From: Kutzneria buriramensis
GTDB lineage: Bacteria; Actinomycetota; Actinomycetes; Mycobacteriales; Pseudonocardiaceae
DNA length: 64,000 nucleotides
NCBI RefSeq assembly: GCF_003387475.1
Contig: NZ_QUNO01000007.1
Span: forward strand, 310,001-374,000
Direction of reading: 5' to 3'
Below are positions 7,024 to 15,632 of the stretch, in pieces (the first letter of the stretch is position 1; every line of letters starts with the position of its first letter). The notes under the pieces were generated by a model. That model saw only the letters and a program-made list of their open reading frames with translations. It ran no database searches and was not told the DNA's origin. Made by a program: the position numbers and the translations under genes.

Positions 7024-8044
7024 CATCAGAACGCCGGCTCTTTCCGTTGTCAATAGCGCTGTCCGAAGCGGACGGTCGCACCCGTTCCTGTCATCTCATA
7101 CGTTGACACCGCTCTTGACCCACGCCGGCGACGACGCGACCCTTTCGCCCGCGTCGTGAGCCGGAGGACGGCTGGAAACCGTTTCGCCGAAAGGCCGGAC
7201 GTGCCAGCCCGTATGGCCGCCTGGGTCGTGTCGACCATTGGCGCGGGTCCGTGTGCGAGTTCCAGATGTACCCGCTGGGCTGGCTCTGCCGGCCCCGGTC
7301 GGTCCGACGCCGGACGGAGCGGTGGTTGGCGCGCCGGATGCTCGGCAGGGACACGAGCACCCGGCGCGCCGGCTGATCGGCACGCTCCATGCCGTCCGGC
7401 TGGCTTGGTCTCGCCGCACGACGGTCACGGTGGCAGCCGACGCACATGATGGCCGCCTCGGATGTACGGCTGATCCAGAACGGGTTCAGCCGGGCCGGCG
7501 GCACGGAAGCTGCCGGGGTCGCTGCGGCCCGCGCACCCGGCGACAGGACCGCCAGGCTGTGGTCGCCACCGCGATCACCGGGCCGACCACCCGCTGTGCG
7601 CGACGCCCACGCTGGTGAAGCCGCTCGGTGGCCGAAGAGGTATCTCTTTTCTCCAAGGAAGTCGCAGCCGACTGGTCGTCGGTCCACGCCGGTTCGAGTT
7701 CTTGACGTCGTCGACCTTCCGGCGCCGGCGTCTTCTCATTGCGCCTCGTGCAATGAGAGATCCGAATGGATACACCCGTCGACGGCCGGCGGAACCCGCA
7801 CTCTCACGCGTTCGACGCGCCGGCCGTCGTCGTCCTCGCCGTCATGGCAGGCGCCGTGAACATCGCCGAGTGTCGTGGAAAGCCCTGGTGTCGGTCCTCA
7901 ATCGACCGTGAACCGGCACTCCACGGCGTCGTCGGCCCGGCCAACCGGTTCCAGTGATCGACTTCCGCGCGTTGTCGTCCTATAGATTGGGAACGCTGTT
8001 GACCCGTGTTGGCCGGCGGGCAAACCTGGTCCACCTTCCAGTCG
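7024..8044. other. About 1 kb without a convincing gene
   Basis: Open frames occur on both strands, but none shows domain similarity, a good ribosome-binding site or a consistent third-position GC bias. The only structure seen is a perfect 9-bp inverted repeat, TCTCATTGC / GCAATGAGA, with a 7-base loop at 7734-7758. It is less GC-rich than its surroundings, has no T-run and could be a terminator or an operator. Confidence 0.4.
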
Positions 8045-8057
8045 AAGGAGGCCGGCG

Positions 8058-8945
8058 ATCCGCTTCTCGGACGTGCTGAGTGACGCCATCGCGCGCAGCG
8101 GGCTGACGCTGGAGCGCGTCGCCGATGCGGTCGCCGCACGTGGCGGCGTGCTTGCCGTCAGCACGCTCAGCCATTGGCGGTCCGGTCGGAGCATGCCCAC
8201 TCGCCGGGGTTCCCTCGTTGTCGTCGGTCACCTGGAGGATGTGCTCGGGCTGGAGTCCGGGTCGCTGCGCCTGCTGGCCAAGCCGGCCTATCGCGGCGGC
8301 CGGCCCACGGTGGAGTCGCGCATGTCGCCGGTCGCCGCGTCGTTCAGCAAAGGCGGTCGGGTGCGGGAGCTCCTCGGCGAGGTCGACATGAGATCCGACG
8401 AGCGGCTGATGCGGCTGAGTCAGCACGATCGGTGCCGGATCGGGCCGGATCGGGCCAAGGAGTCCCTGCTGGTCCGCCAGGTGCTGCGGGCGACCGAGGA
8501 CGGCGCGGACCGGTTCGTGATCGCGTTCTGGCACGACACCAGCCAACCGCTGCCGCAGTTGGTGGCGCTGCGCGGCTGCCGCGTCGGCCACGTGGTCCGC
8601 GATCCCGCCGCCGCGGTGCTCGTCGCCGAACTCCTGTTCACCCGGCCTCTCGAATGCGGCGAAACCATCGTCACGGAGCATGAACTGCGCCGACTGGCGC
8701 CGGCGCCGGACGGTGCCGAGGACTGCTACGGCCGGTCGCTGCGGCACCCGACTCGAGAGTGCTTGCTGGAGGTCGACTTCGACCCGGACACCCTGCCTGT
8801 CCGGTGTGAGCAGGTGGCTGAGCCGGAGAACCATTCGCAACCGGCGACGCGCCGGGCCCTGACGGTGGACAGTGACTGCCGGGTGCACGCACTGGCCAAC
8901 GGGTTCGGGCCCGGCGTCGTCGAGATCCGCTGGACCTGGAGCTGA
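8058..8945 (+). CDS. Helix-turn-helix (XRE-like) regulator, possible ATC start
   Basis: This is a regulator of about 295 residues. The N-terminal 70 residues form a XRE-like helix-turn-helix (LSDAIARSGLTLERVADAVA, STLSHWRSGRSMPTRRGSL) and the rest is a beta-rich domain of unknown role, an arrangement seen in uncharacterised actinobacterial proteins. A perfect AAGGAGG at 8045-8051 sits 6 bases before an in-frame ATC at 8058, which would give IRFSDVLSDAI, the expected N-terminus; the first conventional start, GTG 8073, is 21 bases from this site. Either ATC is used or an ATG has mutated and a weak GTG is now used. No target genes are evident. Confidence 0.72.
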   Translation: MRFSDVLSDAIARSGLTLERVADAVAARGGVLAVSTLSHWRSGRSMPTRRGSLVVVGHLEDVLGLESGSLRLLAKPAYRGGRPTVESRMSPVAASFSKGGRVRELLGEVDMRSDERLMRLSQHDRCRIGPDRAKESLLVRQVLRATEDGADRFVIAFWHDTSQPLPQLVALRGCRVGHVVRDPAAAVLVAELLFTRPLECGETIVTEHELRRLAPAPDGAEDCYGRSLRHPTRECLLEVDFDPDTLPVRCEQVAEPENHSQPATRRALTVDSDCRVHALANGFGPGVVEIRWTWS

Positions 8946-9079
8946 GCCGCCGCTGACTCCGCCGAGGCGGCCGACCTGCTTTCAGGGCTCCGGTCGCGGC
9001 GGCTCGGCACTCATCGGGCTCGCCATCGGGATCAGCCTCATCGGCGGCCCTGGCCTGCGCGCCGGGGGAAGTCGGGCTG

Positions 9080-9946
9080 TCAGCCCGGCGAGCCGACCAG
9101 GGCTTCGGCGAACCGGTCCACGGCAGTGGCGTCGGCGAACGGCAGGAACAGCGACGGCTCGATCAACTCGACCTCCAGCACGCAGTAGCGGTCGTTGTCG
9201 TCACGGACGAGATCCACCCGGGCGTAGGTCGGCGTGCCCAACCGACGCGCGACGGACTCCACTGCCGCAGTGGCAACGGAAATCTGGTCGGGCGACGCGC
9301 TGTGCCCGGAATTGGTCTCGGCCGCGAACAGGGCCTCCACCGCCCCGGCCCGGGGCAGGGTGACCCGTTTGCTCGCGGCATGGCTGAACGTTCCGCCGAA
9401 GAACACCATCGGCCACTCACCGTGCCGGGCGACCGACGCCAACAACGGCTGGATCAGGACCGTCAGGCCAGCGGCGTGCAGTCGGGCGACGTGTGCGGTC
9501 GCGCTGTGGTGCTCGTCGGGTCCGTACCAGGCGGCGTCGCGGCTGCCCGCGCCCACGGCCGGCTTCACGACGAACCTGCCGTCCGGGAACCGCGCGGTCG
9601 CGCCGGGACGCGCGAACACCGTCGGGGTGATCGACACGCCGTCCTCCGCCAGCTCGGCGAGGTACTGCTTGTCCAGGTTCCACCGCACCGTCGCGGGTGG
9701 GTTCACCAGTTCGCTGACGGCGTCCACGTCCTCGACCCAGGTCAGGAAGTCGGGCAGGTGTTGCGGGTAGTCCCAGGCCGAGCGCAGCACCACCCGGTCA
9801 TAGCCGGACCAGTCCACGCCGAGGTCGTTCCAGTCCACGACATCGACCACCACACCGGTTCGCTCCAGTGCGGTCAGGGCGATCGGCTCGTCCTCGTCCA
9901 GTCCCCGCGCTTCCCGTGCCGTCACCCACGCCAACCGCTCGATCAT
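9080..9946 (-). CDS. ATP-grasp enzyme, distantly like cycloserine-pathway DcsG
   Basis: This is a 288-residue ATP-grasp ligase. Visible family blocks are VDWSGYDRVVLRSAWDYPQH, LVNPPATVRWNLDKQYL, the nucleotide-binding FVVKPAVGAGSRDAAWY, and the metal-binding DRYCVLEVELIEPSLFLPFA. These resemble the group that includes DcsG (O-ureido-serine cyclo-ligase) and many uncharacterised ligases joining carboxylates to amines. No cycloserine genes are nearby, so the substrate is unknown. It ends a minus-strand run upstream of the SDR gene, 40 bases before the SDR stop codon, without overlap. Confidence 0.82.
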   Translation of the reverse strand: MIERLAWVTAREARGLDEDEPIALTALERTGVVVDVVDWNDLGVDWSGYDRVVLRSAWDYPQHLPDFLTWVEDVDAVSELVNPPATVRWNLDKQYLAELAEDGVSITPTVFARPGATARFPDGRFVVKPAVGAGSRDAAWYGPDEHHSATAHVARLHAAGLTVLIQPLLASVARHGEWPMVFFGGTFSHAASKRVTLPRAGAVEALFAAETNSGHSASPDQISVATAAVESVARRLGTPTYARVDLVRDDNDRYCVLEVELIEPSLFLPFADATAVDRFAEALVGSPG

Positions 9947-9986
9947 CGTCGGATAGTAGGGACATCGGTCCGTATGAGCGAGTCGC

Positions 9987-10727
9987 TCAGCCCTGGCGAG
10001 TCGGCCGGATGGTCAGGTCCCCGATTTCGACGTCGTCGGGTTGGTCGATCACGAATGCGATCGCCCGAGCCACCGCCATGGGGTCGATACCCAGATCGGC
10101 CATGGTCTGCCTGGCCTGTTCGCGCACGGCCGGATCGTCGACGGCGTTGTCGACAAGCTCGGTGCGGACGTAGCCCGGGGAGATCGATGTCGTCCGCAGA
10201 AGCCCGTCCGTGCTCTCCTGTCTCATGCCCTCAAGGAGGGTGCGTACCGCATTCTTCGTCCCCGCGTACACCGCTTGGGTGGGGACGATCTTCAGTCCCG
10301 AGGTCGAGACAACGGTGACGAGGTGACCGCTGCCCTGACGGCGGAACACCGGCAGGGCAGCGGCGATCCCGTGCAGGATCCCCTTGACGTTCACGTCGAC
10401 CATTGCCGACCAGCCCTTGACGTCCAGATCGGCAACGGGACTGGTCCTGGCGATCCCGGCGTTGCCCACCAGGACGTCCAGACGGCCGAAGCGTTCGACT
10501 GCCATCGCGACGAGCGAGTGGAGGTCGCCGGGACGGGTGACGTCCACTCGCGTGGCGGCCGCCTGACCGCCGGCGGCTTCGATCTCGGCGACCAGCCGGT
10601 CCAGCCGGTCGGTGCGGCGGGCGCCGAGGACGACGGCCGCACCGACTGCGGCGAGGTGGCGAGCCGTGGCCGCACCGATTCCGCTGCTGGCGCCGGTGAT
10701 GGCGACGACCTTGCCGTGGATGGTCAT
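9987..10727 (-). CDS. SDR-family short-chain dehydrogenase
   Basis: This is a 246-residue NAD(P)-dependent oxidoreductase. The TGASSGIG glycine motif is at residues 10-17, NAG near residue 90, the active-site Ser in VVSTSG and the catalytic YAGTK, so it looks active. The family acts on varied ketones and alcohols, and the substrate cannot be predicted. The start has a GGAGG site. It is divergent from a TetR gene only 27 bases away, with two palindromic operator candidates in and near the gap, so it is very likely the target of that regulator. Confidence 0.9.
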   Translation of the reverse strand: MTIHGKVVAITGASSGIGAATARHLAAVGAAVVLGARRTDRLDRLVAEIEAAGGQAAATRVDVTRPGDLHSLVAMAVERFGRLDVLVGNAGIARTSPVADLDVKGWSAMVDVNVKGILHGIAAALPVFRRQGSGHLVTVVSTSGLKIVPTQAVYAGTKNAVRTLLEGMRQESTDGLLRTTSISPGYVRTELVDNAVDDPAVREQARQTMADLGIDPMAVARAIAFVIDQPDDVEIGDLTIRPTRQG

Positions 10728-10747
10728 GAAGGTCCTCCGACTAGGAT

Positions 10748-10794
10748 CGGACACATGTCCGGTTATCCAGACAACCATAGCGGACACGTGTCCG
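10748..10794. promoter_or_regulatory. Two palindromic operators between SDR and TetR genes
   Basis: CGGACA-CA-TGTCCG at 10748-10761 and the perfect palindrome CGGACACGTGTCCG at 10781-10794 share the GGACA..TGTCC half-sites. Their centres are 33 bases apart, close to three helical turns, so two dimers could bind on one face. Each contains one of the two candidate TetR start codons. They are probably the operators for autoregulation and SDR repression. Confidence 0.65.
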
Positions 10795-11357
10795 CTTCGG
10801 TCGAGAGCGGCGGAACGCGGCGTGCGGACGCACAGCGCAACCGCGAGCGGATCCTTCAGACGGCGCGCGATCTCGTACACCAGACGGGAGAGCTGAAGCT
10901 CAACGCGGTCGCGAAGGCCTGCGGCATCGGGCAGGGCACGCTGTACCGACACTTCCCGACACGTGAGGACCTCCTCGCCGAGGTGTACCGCCATGAGGTG
11001 GACGACCTTGTCGCCGCGGCTCCGCAGCTGCTGGCAACTCACGAGCCGGTGGACGCGTTGGCGGCGTGGTTCGACCGGGTCGCCGCCTACGCCCGGGTCA
11101 AGCGCGATGTGTTCGCCGCCGTCGAGGCGGCGACGTGGCACGACCTCGCCGCCCACAGCCTCGGCCCGATCGGTGAAGCGGTGGAACTGCTGCTGGCCGC
11201 CGGTCGCTCGGCCGGCAGCATCCGCGCCGATGCCGTAGCCCGTGACGTGATCGTGCTCATCAGCTGGTTGTCACGGCTGGACGACGCCGAACTCGACGCG
11301 CGAGGGCCGCGGTTGCTGTCGATCCTCGTCGACGGTCTCCGCGCACACCATCCCTGA
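10755..11357 (+). CDS. TetR-family regulator of the divergent SDR gene
   Basis: This is a TetR-type repressor of about 200 residues. After a variable head the HTH follows: RNRERILQTARDLVHQTGEL, NAVAKACGIGQGTLYRHFP, then the helical ligand domain (DDLVAAAPQLLATHEPVDAL). Two starts are possible, ATG 10755 and GTG 10788, both lying inside the palindromic operators and both lacking a ribosome-binding site, which suggests a leaderless message. Divergent orientation and shared operators make repression of the SDR gene the most probable role; the inducer is unknown. Confidence 0.87.
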   Translation: MSGYPDNHSGHVSASVESGGTRRADAQRNRERILQTARDLVHQTGELKLNAVAKACGIGQGTLYRHFPTREDLLAEVYRHEVDDLVAAAPQLLATHEPVDALAAWFDRVAAYARVKRDVFAAVEAATWHDLAAHSLGPIGEAVELLLAAGRSAGSIRADAVARDVIVLISWLSRLDDAELDARGPRLLSILVDGLRAHHP

Positions 11358-11410
11358 GTCGAACGCGTCGCGACGCTCTGGTGACGCCGGTTCCGCTGCA
11401 CACTCGTTGT

Positions 11411-11480
11411 GGCGTGTGGCGTGTGGCGTGTGGCGTGTGGCGTGTGGCGTGTGGCGTGTGGCGTGTGGCGTGTGGCGTGT
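11411..11480. repeat. Ten perfect tandem copies of GGCGTGT
   Basis: Ten identical 7-base units run without interruption over 70 bases, with a degenerate eleventh unit after them. Because 7 is not a multiple of 3, the array is open in several frames and yields artificial repeat peptides on both strands. It lies in the 390-base gap between the TetR stop and the secreted protease start; nothing else was recognised in that gap. Perfect identity suggests recent slippage and likely strain variation. Confidence 0.92.
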
Positions 11481-11748
11481 GGTGTGCGGGGTCGCCGCGT
11501 CTTATGGCCACCGTTCAGGATCTGTTGAAGGGTGATGGCGACTGGGGTGCACCGGGACGAGATCCGCGTGGCCCTGACCAACGATGGGAGCGTTCCCGGG
11601 CTGACCCTGCCCGGCGTCACCTCGATCGCCCCGCCGGATGCCGGAATCGTGGGCAGCGGGTGAGCGTCCGGCGACGAGGAGTAACTTCCGGCCAGATTCC
11701 CGGCACGGAGGACGACAACCGGGGCGGTGACGGACCAAGGTGCCGGTC

Positions 11749-14700
11749 ATGCCTCGGTTGGGTCCAGGTCTTCTCGCATCCCTGCTCGCGCTGCCGCTGC
11801 TGGCCGTTCCGGCCGGGGCAGCCCAGGATTCCCCACAGCCGGTCATCGTGCTGATGGCCGACCAGTCGGTGCCTTCTCCGTTCGGTTCCTCGTTGCCCGG
11901 TTCGGCGGTGCGGCGGCTGGGACTGATCAACGGGTACGCCGCCACCGTCGACATCGCCGCGCGATCGCGGCTCGCGTCGGATCCGCGGGTCCGGGCGGTG
12001 ATGCCCGACCTGCCGGTGAAGGTGCGACGCCCGTCGACGCCCGTCGGGTCGGGCGGCCCGGGGCGGGCGTCGGCCGCCGAGGCGCCGCCGGGGGTCTGCC
12101 CCAGCGATCCCGGCAAACCACAGCTCGAACCGGAGGCGTTGGGGCTGACCGACGCCGTGCGGGCGCAGACCCTCGCCACCGGCAAGGGCGTGAAGGTCGG
12201 CTTCCTCGCCGACGGTGTCGACGTGCACAACCCGGAGTTCACCCGGGCCGACGGCAGTTCGGTGTTCGCCGACTACCAGGACTTCGGCGGCGACGGACCG
12301 AACGTGCCGACCGATGCCGCCGAGGCGTTCGGCGACGCGAGCGCGATCGCCGCGCAGGGCCGGCAGAGCTACGACCTCAGCCAGTTCGTGAATCCGGCGT
12401 CACCGCTGCCGGCGGGCTGCACGATCCGGGTGCGGGGCATGGCCCCGGACGCCTCCCTGGTCGGGCTGAAGGTGGAGACCTCGGACGGCTCCGCCAACAC
12501 CTCGACGATCGTGCAGGCCATCGACTACGCGGTGAACGTCGACAAGGTGGACGTGCTCAACGAGTCGCTGGGCACGAACCCCTACCCGGATCCGCACAAC
12601 GACCCGTTCTCGCTGGCCAACCAGGCGGCGGTGCGGGCAGGCGTGACCGTGACGACGGCCAGCGGCGACGCCGGCGTCGCCGGCACCGTCGGCGATCCGG
12701 CGGGCGATCCGGCCGTGCTCAGTGTCGGCGCGTCCACCTCGCTGCGGCTGTTCGCCCAGACGCAGCGGAACATGCCGGGGCTCAAGGGGTTCGTCAGCGA
12801 CAACGTCTCGGCGCTCAGCTCCGGCGGCGTCACCGAGGGCGGTCAGGTGGACGATCTGGTGGCCCCGGGCAACGACGGCTGGGCGGTGTGCACGCCGGAC
12901 ACGACGAGGTTCACCGGCTGCGTGAACTTCAACGGCAAGCCTTCACCGGTCATCACCTTCGGTGGCACGAGCCAGTCTGCGCCGATCACCGCGGGCGCGG
13001 TCGCTCTGGTGATCCAGGCGTACCGGCAGACGCACGGCGGCAGCTCGCCGAGTCCGGCGCTGGTCAAGCAGATCCTCACGAGTACCGCGACCGATCACCT
13101 GGACCCGTCCGACCAGCAGGGCACCGGCGTGCTCGACGCCTATGAGGCGGTGCGCGCCGCCATGTCCATTCAGGACGGTTACGGCAGGCCCGCGGCCCAG
13201 GGCGACAACCTGCTCGTCAAGCAGACCCAGTTGTCCGCGACCGCGAAGCCCGGCGCCGCCCGACAACTGCGGCTGGAGGTCACCAACGTGGGCGCGGGGA
13301 CGCAGACGGTGACGGCGGCGAACCGAGTGCTGAGCAGGACCGTGTCGGACCAGTCCGGCAGCGTCACGCTGGACGTGACCTCACCGAGCACGCCGCGCTG
13401 GACGAGCGGATCCGGCACGACCTTCGCGTTCGCCACCACGACGTTCACCGTGCCGGCCGGCGTCGACCACCTCGACGCGACGATGGCGTTCCCGCCGAAT
13501 CTGGTGAACCTGCGGCTGTTGTCGCCGACCGGCCAGCTCAGCGCCTTCTCCGCCGTGCAGGGCACCACCGGCTTCGGGCACGCCGAGGTGCACTCGCCGG
13601 CGGCGGGCACCTGGACGGCGATCTTCGACAGCTCGGTGGCGAGGAAGTTCAACGGCACGATCAAGTTCGACTTCCGCTCCTCGGCCTACGCGCCGCTCGG
13701 CGCCGTGTCGCCTGCGAGCCTGACGCTGGCGCCGGGCCGGACCGGGACGTTCACGGTCGCCGTGGCGACGCCGACCAGCCCTGGCGACCTGGACGCGGCG
13801 ACCGTGTTGAGTACTCCTCAGCATCGGCTCGCGGTGCCGCTGACGTTGCGCAGTCTGGTGACCGGTTCCTTCGACGGCGTGTTGACCGGCGGCAACGGGC
13901 GTGCGGGCATCGCGGCGCAGAACGTCAACTATCGGTTCGACGTCATGGCCGGGCAGCGGGACGTCGGCATCGGCATCACCCTCCCCGGTGCCGCGCACGA
14001 CCAGTTGACCGGTTACCTGATCGGACCGGATCACCAGATCGCCAGCCGGACCGACAACGTCACGGCTGTGGACGACAACGGCCGGCCGACGGCGTTCGCG
14101 AGCTCGATCCAGTCGTATCGACGGGATCCGCAGCCCGGGCGCTGGACCTTCGTGCTGGAGCTGCACAATCCCTCGTCCGGGGTCGCGCTGACGCAACGGT
14201 TCTCCGGCCAGCTGCGGCTGAACTCGCTCGATGTCCAGGTCGGGGCCGTGCCGGCGACGCTGCCGGCCGGCAAACCCGCGACGGTGGCCGTTCACGTGCG
14301 CAACACCGGCGTCGCCACCGAATCGTTCTTCGTGGACCCTCGGACTTCCGCGCTGGGCGACATCGACCTGGTCGGTGATCGACCGGCGCAGGGGTTGCCT
14401 CTGCCGTTGGCCGGCCCGGTCGCCTACACCGTGCCGCCCGGCACTACGTCGATCGCGGGAACCGCGACGTCGAGCGTGCCGGTCGAGGCGGACCTCGTCG
14501 CCGACAGCCAACTGCCGGAGGCGCTCGGGCGGCCGACCGCCAAGTACAGTGCGACCGAGGTGCAGACCGGAACCTGGGTGCTGGGCGCGGCCACTGTCGG
14601 GCCGAATCCGAGCGGTCGCACCGGCACGGTCGATTTCTCGCTCACCGCGCACACGCAACTGTTCGACGGCAGCGTGACGTCGAGCACAGGCGACGCCTGG

Positions 14701-14904
14701 CTGCTGGCCGTGCGGCCGGAGCCGCCGGCGCTCACGCCGCTGGTGCTGGCCCCCGGCCAGTCCGGCACGATCACGGTCACCATCACGCCCAAGGCCGCAC
14801 CGGGGACGCTGGTGTCCGGTGTGCTCTATGTGGACGATCAGAATGCCTTTGCCTTCACCGGGGACGAGCTACGTGCGGTTCCCTACAGCTACCTGATCGG
14901 CTGA
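11749..14904 (+). CDS. Large secreted S8 (subtilisin-like) protein, catalytic His not visible
   Basis: This is a 1051-residue exported protein. A signal peptide covers about residues 1-25, then a propeptide-like region, an S8 domain (about 140-480), and several beta-sandwich domains to the end, including a PPC-like stretch (about 490-640). The Asp site is present (FLADGVD, D155) and the Ser site is clear (GGTSQSAP, S408). Where HGTxVA is expected the sequence reads FGDASAIAAQG, so the catalytic His appears replaced by Phe194, and the oxyanion Asn position reads SGDAG (D307). It may be a pseudoprotease or a divergent subgroup. I chose ATG 11749; GTG 11740 is possible. A terminator follows. Confidence 0.85.
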   Translation: MPRLGPGLLASLLALPLLAVPAGAAQDSPQPVIVLMADQSVPSPFGSSLPGSAVRRLGLINGYAATVDIAARSRLASDPRVRAVMPDLPVKVRRPSTPVGSGGPGRASAAEAPPGVCPSDPGKPQLEPEALGLTDAVRAQTLATGKGVKVGFLADGVDVHNPEFTRADGSSVFADYQDFGGDGPNVPTDAAEAFGDASAIAAQGRQSYDLSQFVNPASPLPAGCTIRVRGMAPDASLVGLKVETSDGSANTSTIVQAIDYAVNVDKVDVLNESLGTNPYPDPHNDPFSLANQAAVRAGVTVTTASGDAGVAGTVGDPAGDPAVLSVGASTSLRLFAQTQRNMPGLKGFVSDNVSALSSGGVTEGGQVDDLVAPGNDGWAVCTPDTTRFTGCVNFNGKPSPVITFGGTSQSAPITAGAVALVIQAYRQTHGGSSPSPALVKQILTSTATDHLDPSDQQGTGVLDAYEAVRAAMSIQDGYGRPAAQGDNLLVKQTQLSATAKPGAARQLRLEVTNVGAGTQTVTAANRVLSRTVSDQSGSVTLDVTSPSTPRWTSGSGTTFAFATTTFTVPAGVDHLDATMAFPPNLVNLRLLSPTGQLSAFSAVQGTTGFGHAEVHSPAAGTWTAIFDSSVARKFNGTIKFDFRSSAYAPLGAVSPASLTLAPGRTGTFTVAVATPTSPGDLDAATVLSTPQHRLAVPLTLRSLVTGSFDGVLTGGNGRAGIAAQNVNYRFDVMAGQRDVGIGITLPGAAHDQLTGYLIGPDHQIASRTDNVTAVDDNGRPTAFASSIQSYRRDPQPGRWTFVLELHNPSSGVALTQRFSGQLRLNSLDVQVGAVPATLPAGKPATVAVHVRNTGVATESFFVDPRTSALGDIDLVGDRPAQGLPLPLAGPVAYTVPPGTTSIAGTATSSVPVEADLVADSQLPEALGRPTAKYSATEVQTGTWVLGAATVGPNPSGRTGTVDFSLTAHTQLFDGSVTSSTGDAWLLAVRPEPPALTPLVLAPGQSGTITVTITPKAAPGTLVSGVLYVDDQNAFAFTGDELRAVPYSYLIG

Positions 14905-14935
14905 GATCTTCCGACTCTCGTTGGTTGACCCGGCC

Positions 14936-14962
14936 TGCCCGGCCACAAAGAGTGGCCGGGCA
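14936..14962 (+). terminator. Hairpin terminator after the subtilase gene
   Basis: TGCCCGGCCAC (14936-14946) and GTGGCCGGGCA (14952-14962) form a perfect 11-bp stem with an AAAGA loop 31 bases past the stop. As usual in GC-rich actinomycetes, it has no T-run. Confidence 0.75.
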
Positions 14963-15076
14963 CGGGGATTCCCAACTGGCGAACGCGACCAGGCCACCGC
15001 CGCCGTCAACGCACTCACCGCGTGTATCGTGCCAAAAGTTCATGCGTAGGCGATGATCAGGAGTTCGCCGGTCAGG

Positions 15077-15157
15077 TCAGGCGGCTCGCCGGTACTCGTC
15101 GATCACGCCGCCGAGGACCTTCCGGCGTGTGATCGGAGCGTCCAGCGGCATGACGCT
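15077..15157 (-). mobile_element. Transposase C-terminal remnant (integrase-core type)
   Basis: On the minus strand the last codons before a stop read LDAPITRRKVLGGVIDEYRR plus AA. This is the characteristic C-terminus of the integrase-core transposases common in actinomycetes. Only about 27 residues remain, and no upstream continuation was found. The matching N-terminal type of transposase fragment appears at 61.5 and 63.3 kb. Confidence 0.55.
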
Positions 15158-15239
15158 CGCTGGATCATGGTTCGGTGGCTGTTGCTCGACGTCCTGGTGT
15201 GGCCGGTGGTTGCCGAAATGTCGGACGTACCCTCCCAAG

Positions 15240-15632
15240 ACAGCAGCAGTACACCCGCCGCCTGCGGGACATGCTGCTCGCCCACCCGCACGCGGTCACC
15301 ATCTTCACCACCCGCCCGATCCGCTCACCAGCGGCGATCGAGACCGCAACCGCATGATCGAACTCATGACCGAGGCCGGCTTCACTCCGGGCGACGCTCT
15401 GCGCGTCCTGCGCTGCCTGTGGGAATTCACGATCGGCCACGTCCTCACCCTCGCCGTGCTCCAATTAGGCGGCGAGCGACGCAGTCGGAAACGACCGGTG
15501 GACTCGCCGGAGTACAACCTGCTCGCGCGCAGCGCCGACGACGCGGGCGTCGACCGGCACTTCGCCCTCGGCCTCGCCGCCATGCTCGACAGCTTCGCCG
15601 GCCATACAGACAAGGACACAAATGGGTTCTGA
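15240..15632 (+). pseudogene. Broken TetR-family regulator (C-terminal domain, frameshifted)
   Basis: A TetR C-terminal ligand domain is readable in two frames. One frame gives YTRRLRDMLLAHPHAVTIFT and TRPIRSPAAIETATA up to a TGA at 15355. The other continues directly with MIELMTEAGFTPGDALRVLR and LWEFTIGHVLTLAVLQLGG to a stop at 15632. The two join at an ATGA. The DNA-binding HTH is missing; upstream lies a transposase remnant, suggesting that an insertion and deletion removed it. The end overlaps the aldo/keto reductase start by 11 bases, which suggests that the regulator once controlled that gene. Confidence 0.72.

Noticed and set aside
7620-7700. tRNA-like T-arm sequence (GGTTCGAG) in the 7-8 kb gap
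   Set aside because: No acceptor stem, anticodon arm or D arm could be built around it, so a tRNA or an integration site could not be supported.
9073-9087. CGGGCT-gtc-AGCCCG hairpin at the ATP-grasp stop
   Set aside because: A stem of only 6 bp overlapping the stop codon; too weak to call a terminator.
11260-11854. Proteins with repeated HTPHATR or VACGVWR units on both strands
   Set aside because: They are translations of the GGCGTGT tandem array, which stays open in several frames; there is no start signal and no similarity.
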